From Clostridia bacterium (GTDB lineage: Bacteria; Bacillota; Clostridia; Oscillospirales; CAG-272), in assembly GCA_017937845.1 (NCBI GenBank), contig JAGBCV010000052.1, positions 1 to 64,000 on the forward strand: a stretch of DNA of 64,000 bases, given 5' to 3'. The position numbers and the translations under genes were made by a program. The notes beneath the pieces are model-generated. The model saw only the letters and a program-made list of their open reading frames with translations. It ran no database searches and had not been told where the DNA came from. Positions 27,063 through 35,036 of this stretch are shown here, piece by piece (the stretch's first letter is position 1; each line of letters starts with the position of its first letter).

Positions 27063-28573
27063 ATGAAAAGCTGACCATCGAGCAAACGCTCGACAAATAC
27101 GGATTCATCATTCATAAGGTACAGGGAACCAGTATGCTCCCTCTTTTGAATGAAGATACCGATCTTGTCCGTCTTGTCCCCGTCAAGGGCAAGCTCAAAA
27201 AATACGACCTGCCTCTTTACCGCTCCCCGCAGGGTACGCATTATATCCTGCATCGCATCTTAGAGGTCAAAAAAAATTATTATCTCATTTGCGGAGATAA
27301 TAATACGTTTTATGAAAAAGTTCCTTTTGACCGCGTCGTCGCCGTCGCAGAGGGCTTTTATAAGGACGGCAAATACGTCACCTGCGATGACCCCGAATAT
27401 TTGAAATATGTGGAAAAGCGTTGCGAAGGCTCCGTCAAAAACCGCGAGGTATACAAAAAGCCCATTCGCATTTCCGCAGAGCAACGCTTGCTCCTTGATA
27501 TGCTCCGCCATGCCGTTTTGGATATTCCCTATACGTCCAAGCCCGAAAATATCAACTGGAAGCTCTTTTTCGTGCTCGCGCAAAAGCAAGAGATCGCCGC
27601 GATGCTGTATCCTTACGTCAAAAACACCGATTGCCCGAAAGAGCTTCTGATTCGTTGGAAGCAAGTCGCGGATATGGCGCTCAGAAAAGAGATCCTTTTC
27701 GACGCCGAACGCAAAGCGATCTTCGCGGAATTTGAAAAAGAGAAAATCAAATATCTCCCTCTCAAGGGGATCATCATCAAGGAATTTTATCCGCATAAGG
27801 GAATGAGGCAGTTCACCGATAATGACATTCTGTTCGATACTGACCGCAGAAACGATTTGATTGCCATTATGAAAGCGCGAAATTATGAATTTGAATCCGG
27901 CGCGACGCACGATGTTTTTACCAAAAAGCCCGTCTATGAATTTGAATTTCATAAAATGCTTTTCGTTCGAGATAACCCTCTATATAAGCATTTTTCCGAT
28001 GTTTGGGAAAACGCGACACAAGAAAGCGAAACTTCTTTTGCATATCATATGAAGCATGAGGATTTTTATTGCTACACCATCGCCCACGCATACAAGCATT
28101 TTTCAAACGGCGGTATTGGCGCAAGATTCCTTGCGGATCTCTTTTTGATGCATCGCGCATGGAAAGATTCCCTTGACTTGGATGCCATCCAAAAAAAGCT
28201 CACGAAGGCAAAATTGATCGATTTTTATAACATGGCAGCAAACTGCGCCGTAGGCGTTTTTGACGGAAATGATGTCACAGTTTCCGACGATATGATTGCA
28301 CAATTCCTGTTCGGCGGCATGTTCGGCTCAATGGAACGCAATATTGCCAAAAAAGTAGCAGAAAAAGGTCGTCTTGGATATCTTCGCAGAAGAATCTTCA
28401 TCCCCTATGACCAAATGCGCTCCATATATCCCATTTTGTATAAGCTCCCTATTTTGCTTCCTTTCTGTTGGCTTGCCAAGGTCTTTGGGGTATTGTTTAC
28501 CAAGGAAAAACTTGCATATTTCTTGACAGAGCTAAAACTTCTTTTCCGAAAAAACATCGTTGACGACGATTGA
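27059..28573 (+). CDS. Fusion: S26/S24-like peptidase domain + NTP_transf_5 nucleotidyltransferase
   Basis: The protein has 504 residues. Residues ~10-105 resemble a signal peptidase/LexA-type core: GTSMLP with Ser25, a YILHRIL box with His65 in the place of the usual Lys (as in SipW/ER-type S26B), and GDNN at 79-82. No membrane segment is seen, so it should act in the cytosol. Residues ~140-500 match the uncharacterised nucleotidyltransferase family NTP_transf_5: LPLKG (233-237), then MRQFTDNDILFD (249-260) with Asp254/Asp256 as likely metal ligands. In lasso-peptide clusters such transferases act together with HprK-like kinases on a phosphorylated residue. It ends the operon at a strong terminator. 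Peptide cleavage plus nucleotidyl or glycosyl transfer is inferred. Confidence 0.8.
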   Translation: MNEKLTIEQTLDKYGFIIHKVQGTSMLPLLNEDTDLVRLVPVKGKLKKYDLPLYRSPQGTHYILHRILEVKKNYYLICGDNNTFYEKVPFDRVVAVAEGFYKDGKYVTCDDPEYLKYVEKRCEGSVKNREVYKKPIRISAEQRLLLDMLRHAVLDIPYTSKPENINWKLFFVLAQKQEIAAMLYPYVKNTDCPKELLIRWKQVADMALRKEILFDAERKAIFAEFEKEKIKYLPLKGIIIKEFYPHKGMRQFTDNDILFDTDRRNDLIAIMKARNYEFESGATHDVFTKKPVYEFEFHKMLFVRDNPLYKHFSDVWENATQESETSFAYHMKHEDFYCYTIAHAYKHFSNGGIGARFLADLFLMHRAWKDSLDLDAIQKKLTKAKLIDFYNMAANCAVGVFDGNDVTVSDDMIAQFLFGGMFGSMERNIAKKVAEKGRLGYLRRRIFIPYDQMRSIYPILYKLPILLPFCWLAKVFGVLFTKEKLAYFLTELKLLFRKNIVDDD

Positions 28574-28585
28574 CCCATAACCCAA

Positions 28586-28614
28586 AAAACCGTAGCCTTT
28601 CGGCTACGGTTTTT
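28586..28614. terminator. Bidirectional terminator after the kinase/PqqD operon
   Basis: CCGTAGCC-TTTC-GGCTACGG is flanked by A5/T5 runs. It serves the plus-strand operon and the minus-strand surface protein gene. Confidence 0.9.
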
Positions 28615-28631
28615 CATTTCATAAATTCAAA

Positions 28632-30878
28632 TCAGAAGTTGTTTTTCTGCTTGCCTCTGATCATAAAGAAGTAGATCGCTGCACCGGCAACCGCGAGGGT
28701 CACGATGGTAACGATGATCGGAACAACCAAATTGGGGCTGCTTTCTTCGCCTCTGACAACGAAGATGGTATCTGCGCCAACGAGTTCAGAACCGGGGATG
28801 ATCACTTCATTGTCATCTCTTTCAAATTCGTTGACGGGCCAAAAAGCGTTGTCACGAAGAACGAGGAAGGAGATCTCATAATCTTCGAGAGTCGCATCGG
28901 TCTTGAGAACGAGATTCATGGAATCGTTCATCGGGACCTTAGTGCCATCGGAAAGAACCTTGAAGGTATAAGCCTTGTAGAAGTTCTGATGTTCTCTGTA
29001 ATATGCTTCTGTCTGCATATCCGGAACGCCGATCTCAAATGCGTAATTCTTGCTTGCTTCCGTACCGGTAACGACGAGCGCGCCGCCAACGGAAGAGTAT
29101 GTCTTTTCAATGCCGTCCTTTACGGTCTTGGTGGATTCCTTGTAGCCGCAAACGCCGCAGGTCTTGGTCGTAACCTTGCCTTCGGTGATGGCTTCACCCA
29201 TCACGTGACCTGTGCAAGCGTCCTTTTCGGTTTCAACGGTATTGCAGAGCGCGCAGGTGCGTGTCTTTTCGCCGTCAGTCACACAAGTTTTGGAAACAAC
29301 GGTCTGCCATTCGGAGAACTGGTGGTTATTTGCGATAGGAGCGATCGCTCTGGTCTCAACAGCAGCGCACTTTACGCAAGTGTGTGCTTCCACACCGCTT
29401 GCAACGCAGGTCGCGGGCGTTGTGGTGATCCATTCGCCATAGGTATGTGCTACGAGCGGAATGGTCTGTGTTTCAGTCTTTTTACAGAGAGCACAGGTAC
29501 GGACTTCAGTACCGAGAGATGTGCAGGAAGCGGGAACGGTGGTGATCCAACCGCCGTAGCTATGACCTGTACCGTTTACGGTTCTGGTCTCTCTTACCTT
29601 ACATCTGACACATTCACGAGCTTCCACACCGTCGCTGATGCAAGTCGCGGGGGTAACGGTCGTCCATTCGCCGTAGCTATGACCGAGCGCGGGCATCACT
29701 TCGGGAATGATCTGCTTACAAACGGTACAAGTGCTTGTCTTCATGCCGCTCGTTGTGCAGGTGGGATTGTTGGTGATGGTGGAAGAAGTGAGGGTATGAT
29801 CTGCAAGAGGAAGTTCTCTTTCTTCGATCTGCTTACAGGTAGGGCACTGATAACGTGCGGTACCCTTGGTGGTACAAGTGGAAGCCTTCAAAACGGAAAG
29901 CATGGTGTATGCGTTCGCGTCGTGAGGACACTGGTTGGTTGCGACCTCGCGGGTGTTGCAGACCTTACAGATGTAGTAATATACGCCGTTTTCAAGGATT
30001 CTTTCGCCAAAGGTATGGTCAAGCTTCGGGATAGAACCGCTGATAAGGGATTCGCAATCCTTGCACTTGAAGCAGCCGCTTCCGTAAGAATAACAGGTAG
30101 GCGCCACGTAAGGATAGAGATTCTGATTGAAGGGCTTAGAGTAATCGAGGTCGTGCTGTGTGGGAAGGATCGGTTCGGTGTCGAGAACGTAGTTACAAAC
30201 TGTGCAGTAACGTTCCTTAACGCCGGAGGTCAAGCAAGTTGCTTCCTTAGCAACGCGGTAGCTTGTGTTCGCGTGGTTACAGATATAGATGCTGTATGTC
30301 GAATAGCTGGGGTCAAAGCCTACGGAAGAGTTCTGGTCGGTAACGACGGTACCGCTCACGTAGACCTGTGCCTGACGGAGCCAAGAGTATGCGTATGCGG
30401 ATTTGGTATCCACGGGATAACGGATCTCAACGTAAGCATACTGAGAGAAGGTCGCGTCGCCTGTGGTCTGAATGGTGAACTGCACCTCGGAGGTTGCCGT
30501 GGTGCTGGGGGTCGAGCTGGAAGTGCTTACGGTAGAGCAAGTAACGGCGAGCTGACCGAAAACGCTGCCGCCGACAACGGTAGGCTTACCGAGCGCGAGT
30601 GTATAAGGAGCCGTTACCTTCAAAACGCCGTATTTACCCTTTGCGACCGATTCGGAATCGATAACGAGGGTGAGGGTCAGGGTTCCTGTCAATTCATTGA
30701 AGGTATAGCTTGTCTGCTTTTGATTGATGTAAAGATATTCGGGAATGATAGGTTCGTCGTCTTCGTCCACAGCGTGAACAACGTGGTTATGCGCATCGGA
30801 GATATCAGCAAAGCCGTATGTACCGAAGCACGCAACGCAAAGCGCAAACGCCATCAAAAACGCCACAAATTTTTTCAT
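28632..30878 (-). CDS. Secreted, membrane-anchored protein with repeated Cys-pair modules
   Basis: The product has 748 residues. The start MKKFVAFLMAFALCVACFG is set by GGAGG 5 bases upstream (an upstream in-frame ATG lies before that site). After the signal peptide comes an Ig/cohesin-like beta domain (~40-185). About eight repeats of ~45 residues follow, built as ATC...G...R-x-C-x-x-C-x-x-x-E-T with GHSYGEW spacers, then a stalk domain and a C-terminal transmembrane helix (VPIIVTIVTLAVAGAAIYFF) with a KQKNNF tail. These repeats are common in Clostridia surface proteins; their function is unknown. The four-Cys arrangement suggests zinc or disulfide bonds. Confidence 0.85.
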   Translation of the reverse strand: MKKFVAFLMAFALCVACFGTYGFADISDAHNHVVHAVDEDDEPIIPEYLYINQKQTSYTFNELTGTLTLTLVIDSESVAKGKYGVLKVTAPYTLALGKPTVVGGSVFGQLAVTCSTVSTSSSTPSTTATSEVQFTIQTTGDATFSQYAYVEIRYPVDTKSAYAYSWLRQAQVYVSGTVVTDQNSSVGFDPSYSTYSIYICNHANTSYRVAKEATCLTSGVKERYCTVCNYVLDTEPILPTQHDLDYSKPFNQNLYPYVAPTCYSYGSGCFKCKDCESLISGSIPKLDHTFGERILENGVYYYICKVCNTREVATNQCPHDANAYTMLSVLKASTCTTKGTARYQCPTCKQIEERELPLADHTLTSSTITNNPTCTTSGMKTSTCTVCKQIIPEVMPALGHSYGEWTTVTPATCISDGVEARECVRCKVRETRTVNGTGHSYGGWITTVPASCTSLGTEVRTCALCKKTETQTIPLVAHTYGEWITTTPATCVASGVEAHTCVKCAAVETRAIAPIANNHQFSEWQTVVSKTCVTDGEKTRTCALCNTVETEKDACTGHVMGEAITEGKVTTKTCGVCGYKESTKTVKDGIEKTYSSVGGALVVTGTEASKNYAFEIGVPDMQTEAYYREHQNFYKAYTFKVLSDGTKVPMNDSMNLVLKTDATLEDYEISFLVLRDNAFWPVNEFERDDNEVIIPGSELVGADTIFVVRGEESSPNLVVPIIVTIVTLAVAGAAIYFFMIRGKQKNNF

Positions 30879-30901
30879 AAATTCCTCCGTTTTCATATTG
30901 A

Positions 30902-31121
30902 TGCGGAAATACCGCACATTTTTTGGGGAGCTGTTTCGCCTGCCGAAAGTATTACCTCACGGAAAACGCCTATGCACCGGTCTCCCGTTTTCCGGAAGCG
31001 AAGGCAAGCTTTCAGCGTCAAAAGCAGAGCAAGGACGAAAGCCATTGCAAATGCCTTTGGCAAAAACTTTCATTTGAAAAGCAAAAAGTTCCGAATCATC
31101 TCATATTCGGAAAACAGTCCA
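30902..31121 (-). ncRNA. Compact structured region, candidate RNA or leader of unknown class
   Basis: From the promoter at 31128-31155 this ~240-nt region would be the leader of the Cys-pair surface protein or an independent RNA. Visible pairings: TTCCGAA/TTCGGAA (31090-31113), CGGAAAACG/CGTTTTCCG (30960-30992), GGGAG/CTCCC crossing that stem (pseudoknot-like), TTCGC/GCGAA around it, and TGCGG/CCGCA at the end. I do not recognise the class with certainty; large Firmicutes RNAs such as raiA should be tested. One frame also holds a signal-peptide-like run (FAMAFVLALLLTLKAC), so a decayed small gene is an alternative. Confidence 0.4.
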
Positions 31122-31127
31122 CTTCAT

Positions 31128-31155
31128 ATTATACCTTTTTTCGCCTGTTTGTCAA
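31128..31155 (-). promoter_or_regulatory. Promoter for the structured leader / Cys-pair surface protein
   Basis: TTGACA (31150-31155), 16 bp, TATAAT (31128-31133) on the minus strand. It starts transcription ~240 bp upstream of the ATG at 30878. Confidence 0.8.
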
Positions 31156-31349
31156 GGCGTTTCACACATCTTTTTCTCAGAAGATGCAAAATCCCGCCAA
31201 GATTTATGAATATTTCTCAGAAATATACACAAAAGTGTATTGTTTCCATTTTGCTTTTCTCGTCATACTGAATCAAAAATCTCCCCACAGCCGAGGATTC
31301 TTAATTTTTGATTAAATTCGATATTCTTCAAAAAATCCGATTTTTTCTC

Positions 31350-31378
31350 TTGCATTGTGTGTATTTTTGTGTTATGAT
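31350..31378 (+). promoter_or_regulatory. Promoter of the VanY-like gene
   Basis: TTGCAT (31350-31355), 17 bp, TATGAT (31373-31378). TGATAGTAAAT overlaps the -10. Confidence 0.6.
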
Positions 31379-31445
31379 AGTAAATTATATGAAACTCAAA
31401 TTTACAGTTCAGTAAAAATAGACAACAAATAAGAAAGGAAACGTC

Positions 31446-32549
31446 ATGAACGGAAGACAAAACCCCAATCAGAATCCCGCGCCCCGTCAGAACCAAAGAC
31501 CGCCGCAAAGAAAAAAGAAAAAATACTATTTCAGACCCAATAAAGAGGGTATGCAGGCGCTCCTTATCCTCGTTTTGATCGCCGCGCTCATCATCACCCT
31601 GCTCGTGCTGACCATCAAGGGCATCGCAAGCGCCATCGGCGGACCCGAAGAAACCACAACGGCAGAAACCACCACCGCCGAAACCACAACGGAAGCCCCC
31701 GTCGTCGTAACATGGCACGATGACTATGTGAAGCAGGCTGTTCCCTCGACCGACGTTGCCGTGGGCGACCTCATTCTCGTCAACTTTGAACACAAATACG
31801 AGCTTACGGATACCATCACAAAACAACTCAGCGCACTTTCCAATAGCGAAGGATATAGCAAATATTTCGTTCTTGGTAAACAGGGTTATGACACAAAGGT
31901 GCGTCGTAATATTCTGCCCCATCTCTGTGAAATGCTCTCCGACCTTGTAGATGCCAGCCCTGTACTTGGTACCACCACAGAACATGACCGTGTGGTTATT
32001 AACAGCGGATACCGCTCCACCGAATACCAGCAGGGTCTTTACGAAAAGCAAGCCGTAGAAAACTATGTTGCTATTCCCGGGCATAGCGAGCATCACACAG
32101 GCTACGCCGTTGACCTCAATGTATTCACAGCAAAAGGAGATACCGATGTTTTTCGCGACGACGACCAGGCATGGCTCGAAGCAAACTGCGCGGATTACGG
32201 CTTTATCGTCCGTTATGACGGCGCAAAATTCGAGCTCACGGGCATTCTTGACGAAACGTGGCATTTCCGCTACGTCGGCAAGCCCCACGCGCAGTACATG
32301 AGCGAAAACGGTCTTTGCCTCGAAGAATATCTCTCCCTTCTCCGCACCACCTACAATTTCGATACCTGCGATGCTCCTCTTACATACATCACGGGCGAGG
32401 GCGAAGAAGCGACCACCTATGAGATCTACTATTACCCCGCATCTGCCGACGTCAATACCGATATTTTCGTGCCCAAGGCAGGAACGTATTCCGATATCAG
32501 CATTTCGGGCGATAACATGAACGGCTTTATCGTAACGGTTACGAAATAA
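31446..32549 (+). CDS. Membrane-anchored D-Ala-D-Ala carboxypeptidase, VanY/M15B type
   Basis: It trims the terminal D-Ala of peptidoglycan stems outside the cell. It has 367 residues: a short Asn/Pro/Arg cytoplasmic tail, one transmembrane helix (~38-58), a Thr/Glu linker, then the M15B domain. Motifs are SGYRS (187-191), SEHHTGYAVD (214-223, zinc ligands His216 and Asp223) and ETWHFRY (270-276, catalytic Glu and third ligand His273). A ~70-residue C-terminal extension of beta type is unassigned. AAAGGA precedes ATG. No vancomycin-resistance genes are near, so a wall-remodelling role is more likely. Confidence 0.9.
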   Translation: MNGRQNPNQNPAPRQNQRPPQRKKKKYYFRPNKEGMQALLILVLIAALIITLLVLTIKGIASAIGGPEETTTAETTTAETTTEAPVVVTWHDDYVKQAVPSTDVAVGDLILVNFEHKYELTDTITKQLSALSNSEGYSKYFVLGKQGYDTKVRRNILPHLCEMLSDLVDASPVLGTTTEHDRVVINSGYRSTEYQQGLYEKQAVENYVAIPGHSEHHTGYAVDLNVFTAKGDTDVFRDDDQAWLEANCADYGFIVRYDGAKFELTGILDETWHFRYVGKPHAQYMSENGLCLEEYLSLLRTTYNFDTCDAPLTYITGEGEEATTYEIYYYPASADVNTDIFVPKAGTYSDISISGDNMNGFIVTVTK

Positions 32550-32637
32550 GCGGTCAACCACTCAAATATCCAAACATATTCCGCCTATGCCCGTTTTCGG
32601 CACGGGCGGAATTTTCTTTTTCGGAAAGGAGAAAGCC

Positions 32638-34839
32638 ATGAGCGCCGAAAACATTTTCCATCGTTTCTCCCCTCTCGTGCAGGATTTCATCTATGCAGGC
32701 GGATGGGAAACGCTTCGCCCCATTCAGATCGCCGCCGCCGAGGTCATCTTCGATACCCAAGACAACCTTATTTTGTCCTCCGACACTGCGTCGGGCAAAA
32801 CGGAAGCCTCCTTCTTCCCCATCATCACGGAGATCGAAGGCTCGATGGCGGAATCGGTCGAGGTGCTTTACATCGCGCCGCTGAAAAGCCTGATCAACGA
32901 CCAGTTTGAACGCATCGATATGCTTCTCCGTGATAGCGGTATCCCCGTTTTTCATTGGCATGGCGACGTCGCGTCCTCACATAAAAATAAGCTCTTGAAA
33001 CGCCCCGCGGGGGTACTCCAAATCACGCCCGAGTCGCTGGAAAGTATGCTGATGAACCGCCACAGCGATATATTTCGGCTCTTTGGCGGACTTCGCTACG
33101 TCATCATCGATGAAATTCACACCTTGATGGGGGTAGACCGTGGCAATCAGATCCTCTGTCAGCTTGACCGCATCGCGGAGCTGATCGGCTATCATCCACG
33201 CCGCATCGGGCTTTCCGCCACGATCGGCGACCTTGAAAAAGCGAGAGAGTGGCTCACGGGAAACAGCGGAAGATACACGCAGATTCCCATGGTAAGCTCA
33301 CAAAAAAGCCGTATGCGCCTCGCCCTCGAACATTTTTACATTCAAGACACCACGACCGACCGCGAGCTGAATACAGCAGAGCATCCCGAAAGCGCCGTCA
33401 TGCTCGACGCAGGCTATGAGTACGTTTACGACTGTGTAAAAGATAAAAAAAGTATCGTTTTTTCCAATTCGCGCGAGGAAACGGAATATGTCACCGCCAC
33501 CCTGCGCCAGATCGCGGGAAACCGCGAGGACGAGGACGTTTTTTATATCCATCACGGCAATCTTTCCGCCGCCATCCGCGAGGAAGCGGAAGCCAAGCTC
33601 AAAGAAGCGCAAAAGTGCGTTGCCTGCGCCACGGTGACGCTCGAGCTCGGCATCGACATCGGCAAGATCGAGCGCATCATGAACATCGGCGCGCCCAATA
33701 CCGTCGCAAGCTTTCTCCAAAGACTCGGCAGAAGCGGACGAAAAACGGGGATCCCCGAAATGTTCATGGTCTTCCGAGAGGAAAAGCCTCTCCCCGACAC
33801 GCCCCTGCCCCAGCTGATCCCGTGGGAACTCATTCGAGGTATCGCGGTGGTTCAGCTTTATATCGAAGAAAAATTCATCGAACCGCCGTCCATCAAAAAG
33901 ATGCCCCTTTCGCTGATGTTCCAGCAAACGCTCAGCATCCTTGCCTCCTCCGGTGAAAATACGGCGAAACGCCTGGCAAGCAAGGTCCTGACCCTTTCGC
34001 CCTTTCAACACGTTGAAAAAGAAGTGTACCGCTCCTTGCTCGTTTCGATGATCAAAAACGATTACATCGAAATGACGGAAAACGGCGGTCTGATTTTGGG
34101 GCTGAAAGGCGAAAAGCTGACGAAAAGCTTCAAATTTTACGCGGTTTTCAAGGATAGCGAGGACTATTCCGTGAAACACGAAAGCGAAGAGATCGGCACG
34201 ATCTCCTCTCCCCCGCCCGTCGGCGACCGCTTCGCGCTTGCAGGCAGAGTTTGGGAGGTGGAGGAGCTTGATCTTTCGAGAAAGCTCATTTACGTGCATC
34301 CCGTTCCCGGTAAAATGCAAGTCGCATGGCCGGGTGAATACGGCGAAATTCACACCAAGATTCTCGAAATGATGCAAAAGATTCTCTCCTCCGACGTGGA
34401 ATATCCCTATCTCAAATCGAACGCCAAGGAACGCCTTGCGGCGGCGCGCCGTGTCTTCAAAAACGCCAACATGGATCAAACGATGCTGGTTTCTCTCGGC
34501 GGAAACACACGCTGTCTGCTCCCTTGGCTGGGTACGCGCTCGTTCCGCACGCTCCGCAAATATTTGCAGAAAAATGCCGCCTATTTCGGCATTTACGGGC
34601 TTGAATTTGACGGCTCGTACTATATGACCTTCAAATGCGACAAGGACCCCGACGAGCTTTTGGAGATCATCAAGCACAAGATCACACACGATACCATCAT
34701 TCCCATCGACCTTGTCGGCAAGGGCGAATGTCCTATTTTTGAAAAATATGATCCCTGTATCCCGCCCGAGCTTCTCCGCGAGGCGTACGCCACGGATAAG
34801 CTCCGCACCGATGAAATGAAGCTTCGCTTCAAGGTGTAA
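32638..34839 (+). CDS. DEAD/DEAH-box helicase, Lhr-like
   Basis: This 733-residue superfamily 2 helicase has SSDTASGKTEA (motif I), PLKSLINDQ (Ia), DEIH (II), LSATIGD (III), and in the second RecA domain TLELGIDIGKIE (V) and QRLGRSGR (VI). The C-terminal half contains a winged-helix/beta region like the Lhr core (RVWEVEELD). Lhr-type helicases act in DNA repair; this family's exact job in Clostridia is not known. ATG at 32638 is chosen for the AAAGGAG site 6 bases upstream. It is a single gene with its own terminator. Confidence 0.88.
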   Translation: MSAENIFHRFSPLVQDFIYAGGWETLRPIQIAAAEVIFDTQDNLILSSDTASGKTEASFFPIITEIEGSMAESVEVLYIAPLKSLINDQFERIDMLLRDSGIPVFHWHGDVASSHKNKLLKRPAGVLQITPESLESMLMNRHSDIFRLFGGLRYVIIDEIHTLMGVDRGNQILCQLDRIAELIGYHPRRIGLSATIGDLEKAREWLTGNSGRYTQIPMVSSQKSRMRLALEHFYIQDTTTDRELNTAEHPESAVMLDAGYEYVYDCVKDKKSIVFSNSREETEYVTATLRQIAGNREDEDVFYIHHGNLSAAIREEAEAKLKEAQKCVACATVTLELGIDIGKIERIMNIGAPNTVASFLQRLGRSGRKTGIPEMFMVFREEKPLPDTPLPQLIPWELIRGIAVVQLYIEEKFIEPPSIKKMPLSLMFQQTLSILASSGENTAKRLASKVLTLSPFQHVEKEVYRSLLVSMIKNDYIEMTENGGLILGLKGEKLTKSFKFYAVFKDSEDYSVKHESEEIGTISSPPPVGDRFALAGRVWEVEELDLSRKLIYVHPVPGKMQVAWPGEYGEIHTKILEMMQKILSSDVEYPYLKSNAKERLAAARRVFKNANMDQTMLVSLGGNTRCLLPWLGTRSFRTLRKYLQKNAAYFGIYGLEFDGSYYMTFKCDKDPDELLEIIKHKITHDTIIPIDLVGKGECPIFEKYDPCIPPELLREAYATDKLRTDEMKLRFKV

Positions 34840-34852
34840 TCATTCCTTTGTC

Positions 34853-34880
34853 AGGCTCTCCCCACGTGAGAGCCTTTTTC
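34853..34880 (+). terminator. Terminator of the Lhr-like helicase gene
   Basis: AGGCTCTC (34853-34860) pairs with GAGAGCCT (34868-34875), then TTTT. Confidence 0.88.
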
Positions 34881-34911
34881 GGCACAATAGAAAATTTCAC
34901 CAAAAAACACC

Positions 34912-34942
34912 TTGACAAACTCCCCTTTTTATGTCATACTAT
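34912..34942 (+). promoter_or_regulatory. Promoter of the 193-aa hypothetical gene
   Basis: TTGACA (34912-34917) is followed by CATACT at 17 bp or TACTAT at 19 bp. Confidence 0.6.
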
Positions 34943-34949
34943 CTATGCA

Positions 34950-35036
34950 GGGGACGACACCCATCACAAAAAACAGCGCAAAACGGTCGGCATACCATAG
35001 CTGACTTAAAATCGAATAAAGGGGGATGACACCCAT
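34950..35036 (+). repeat. Imperfect direct repeat covering the translation start region
   Basis: GGGGACGACACCCAT (34950-34964) recurs as GGGGATGACACCCAT (35022-35036). The similarity continues through AAAAAACRG. The second copy supplies the ribosome binding site and the TTG start of the following gene; the first copy lacks a start codon. Confidence 0.7.

Noticed and set aside
25867-28573. Lasso peptide cluster
   Set aside because: The kinase, PqqD-like and transferase genes resemble lasso tailoring genes, but no asparagine-synthetase-like cyclase or transglutaminase-like protease is present.
28989-31271. Long open frame opposite the Cys-pair surface protein
   Set aside because: The repeats and signal peptide on the minus strand are clear; the opposite frame simply mirrors them.
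31128-31445. CRISPR-like or phage attachment repeats near the structured region
   Set aside because: No regularly spaced repeats and no integrase, tRNA or cas gene are present.
31446-32549. Vancomycin resistance locus
   Set aside because: Only a VanY-like carboxypeptidase is present; no VanH, VanA/B, VanX or two-component genes.
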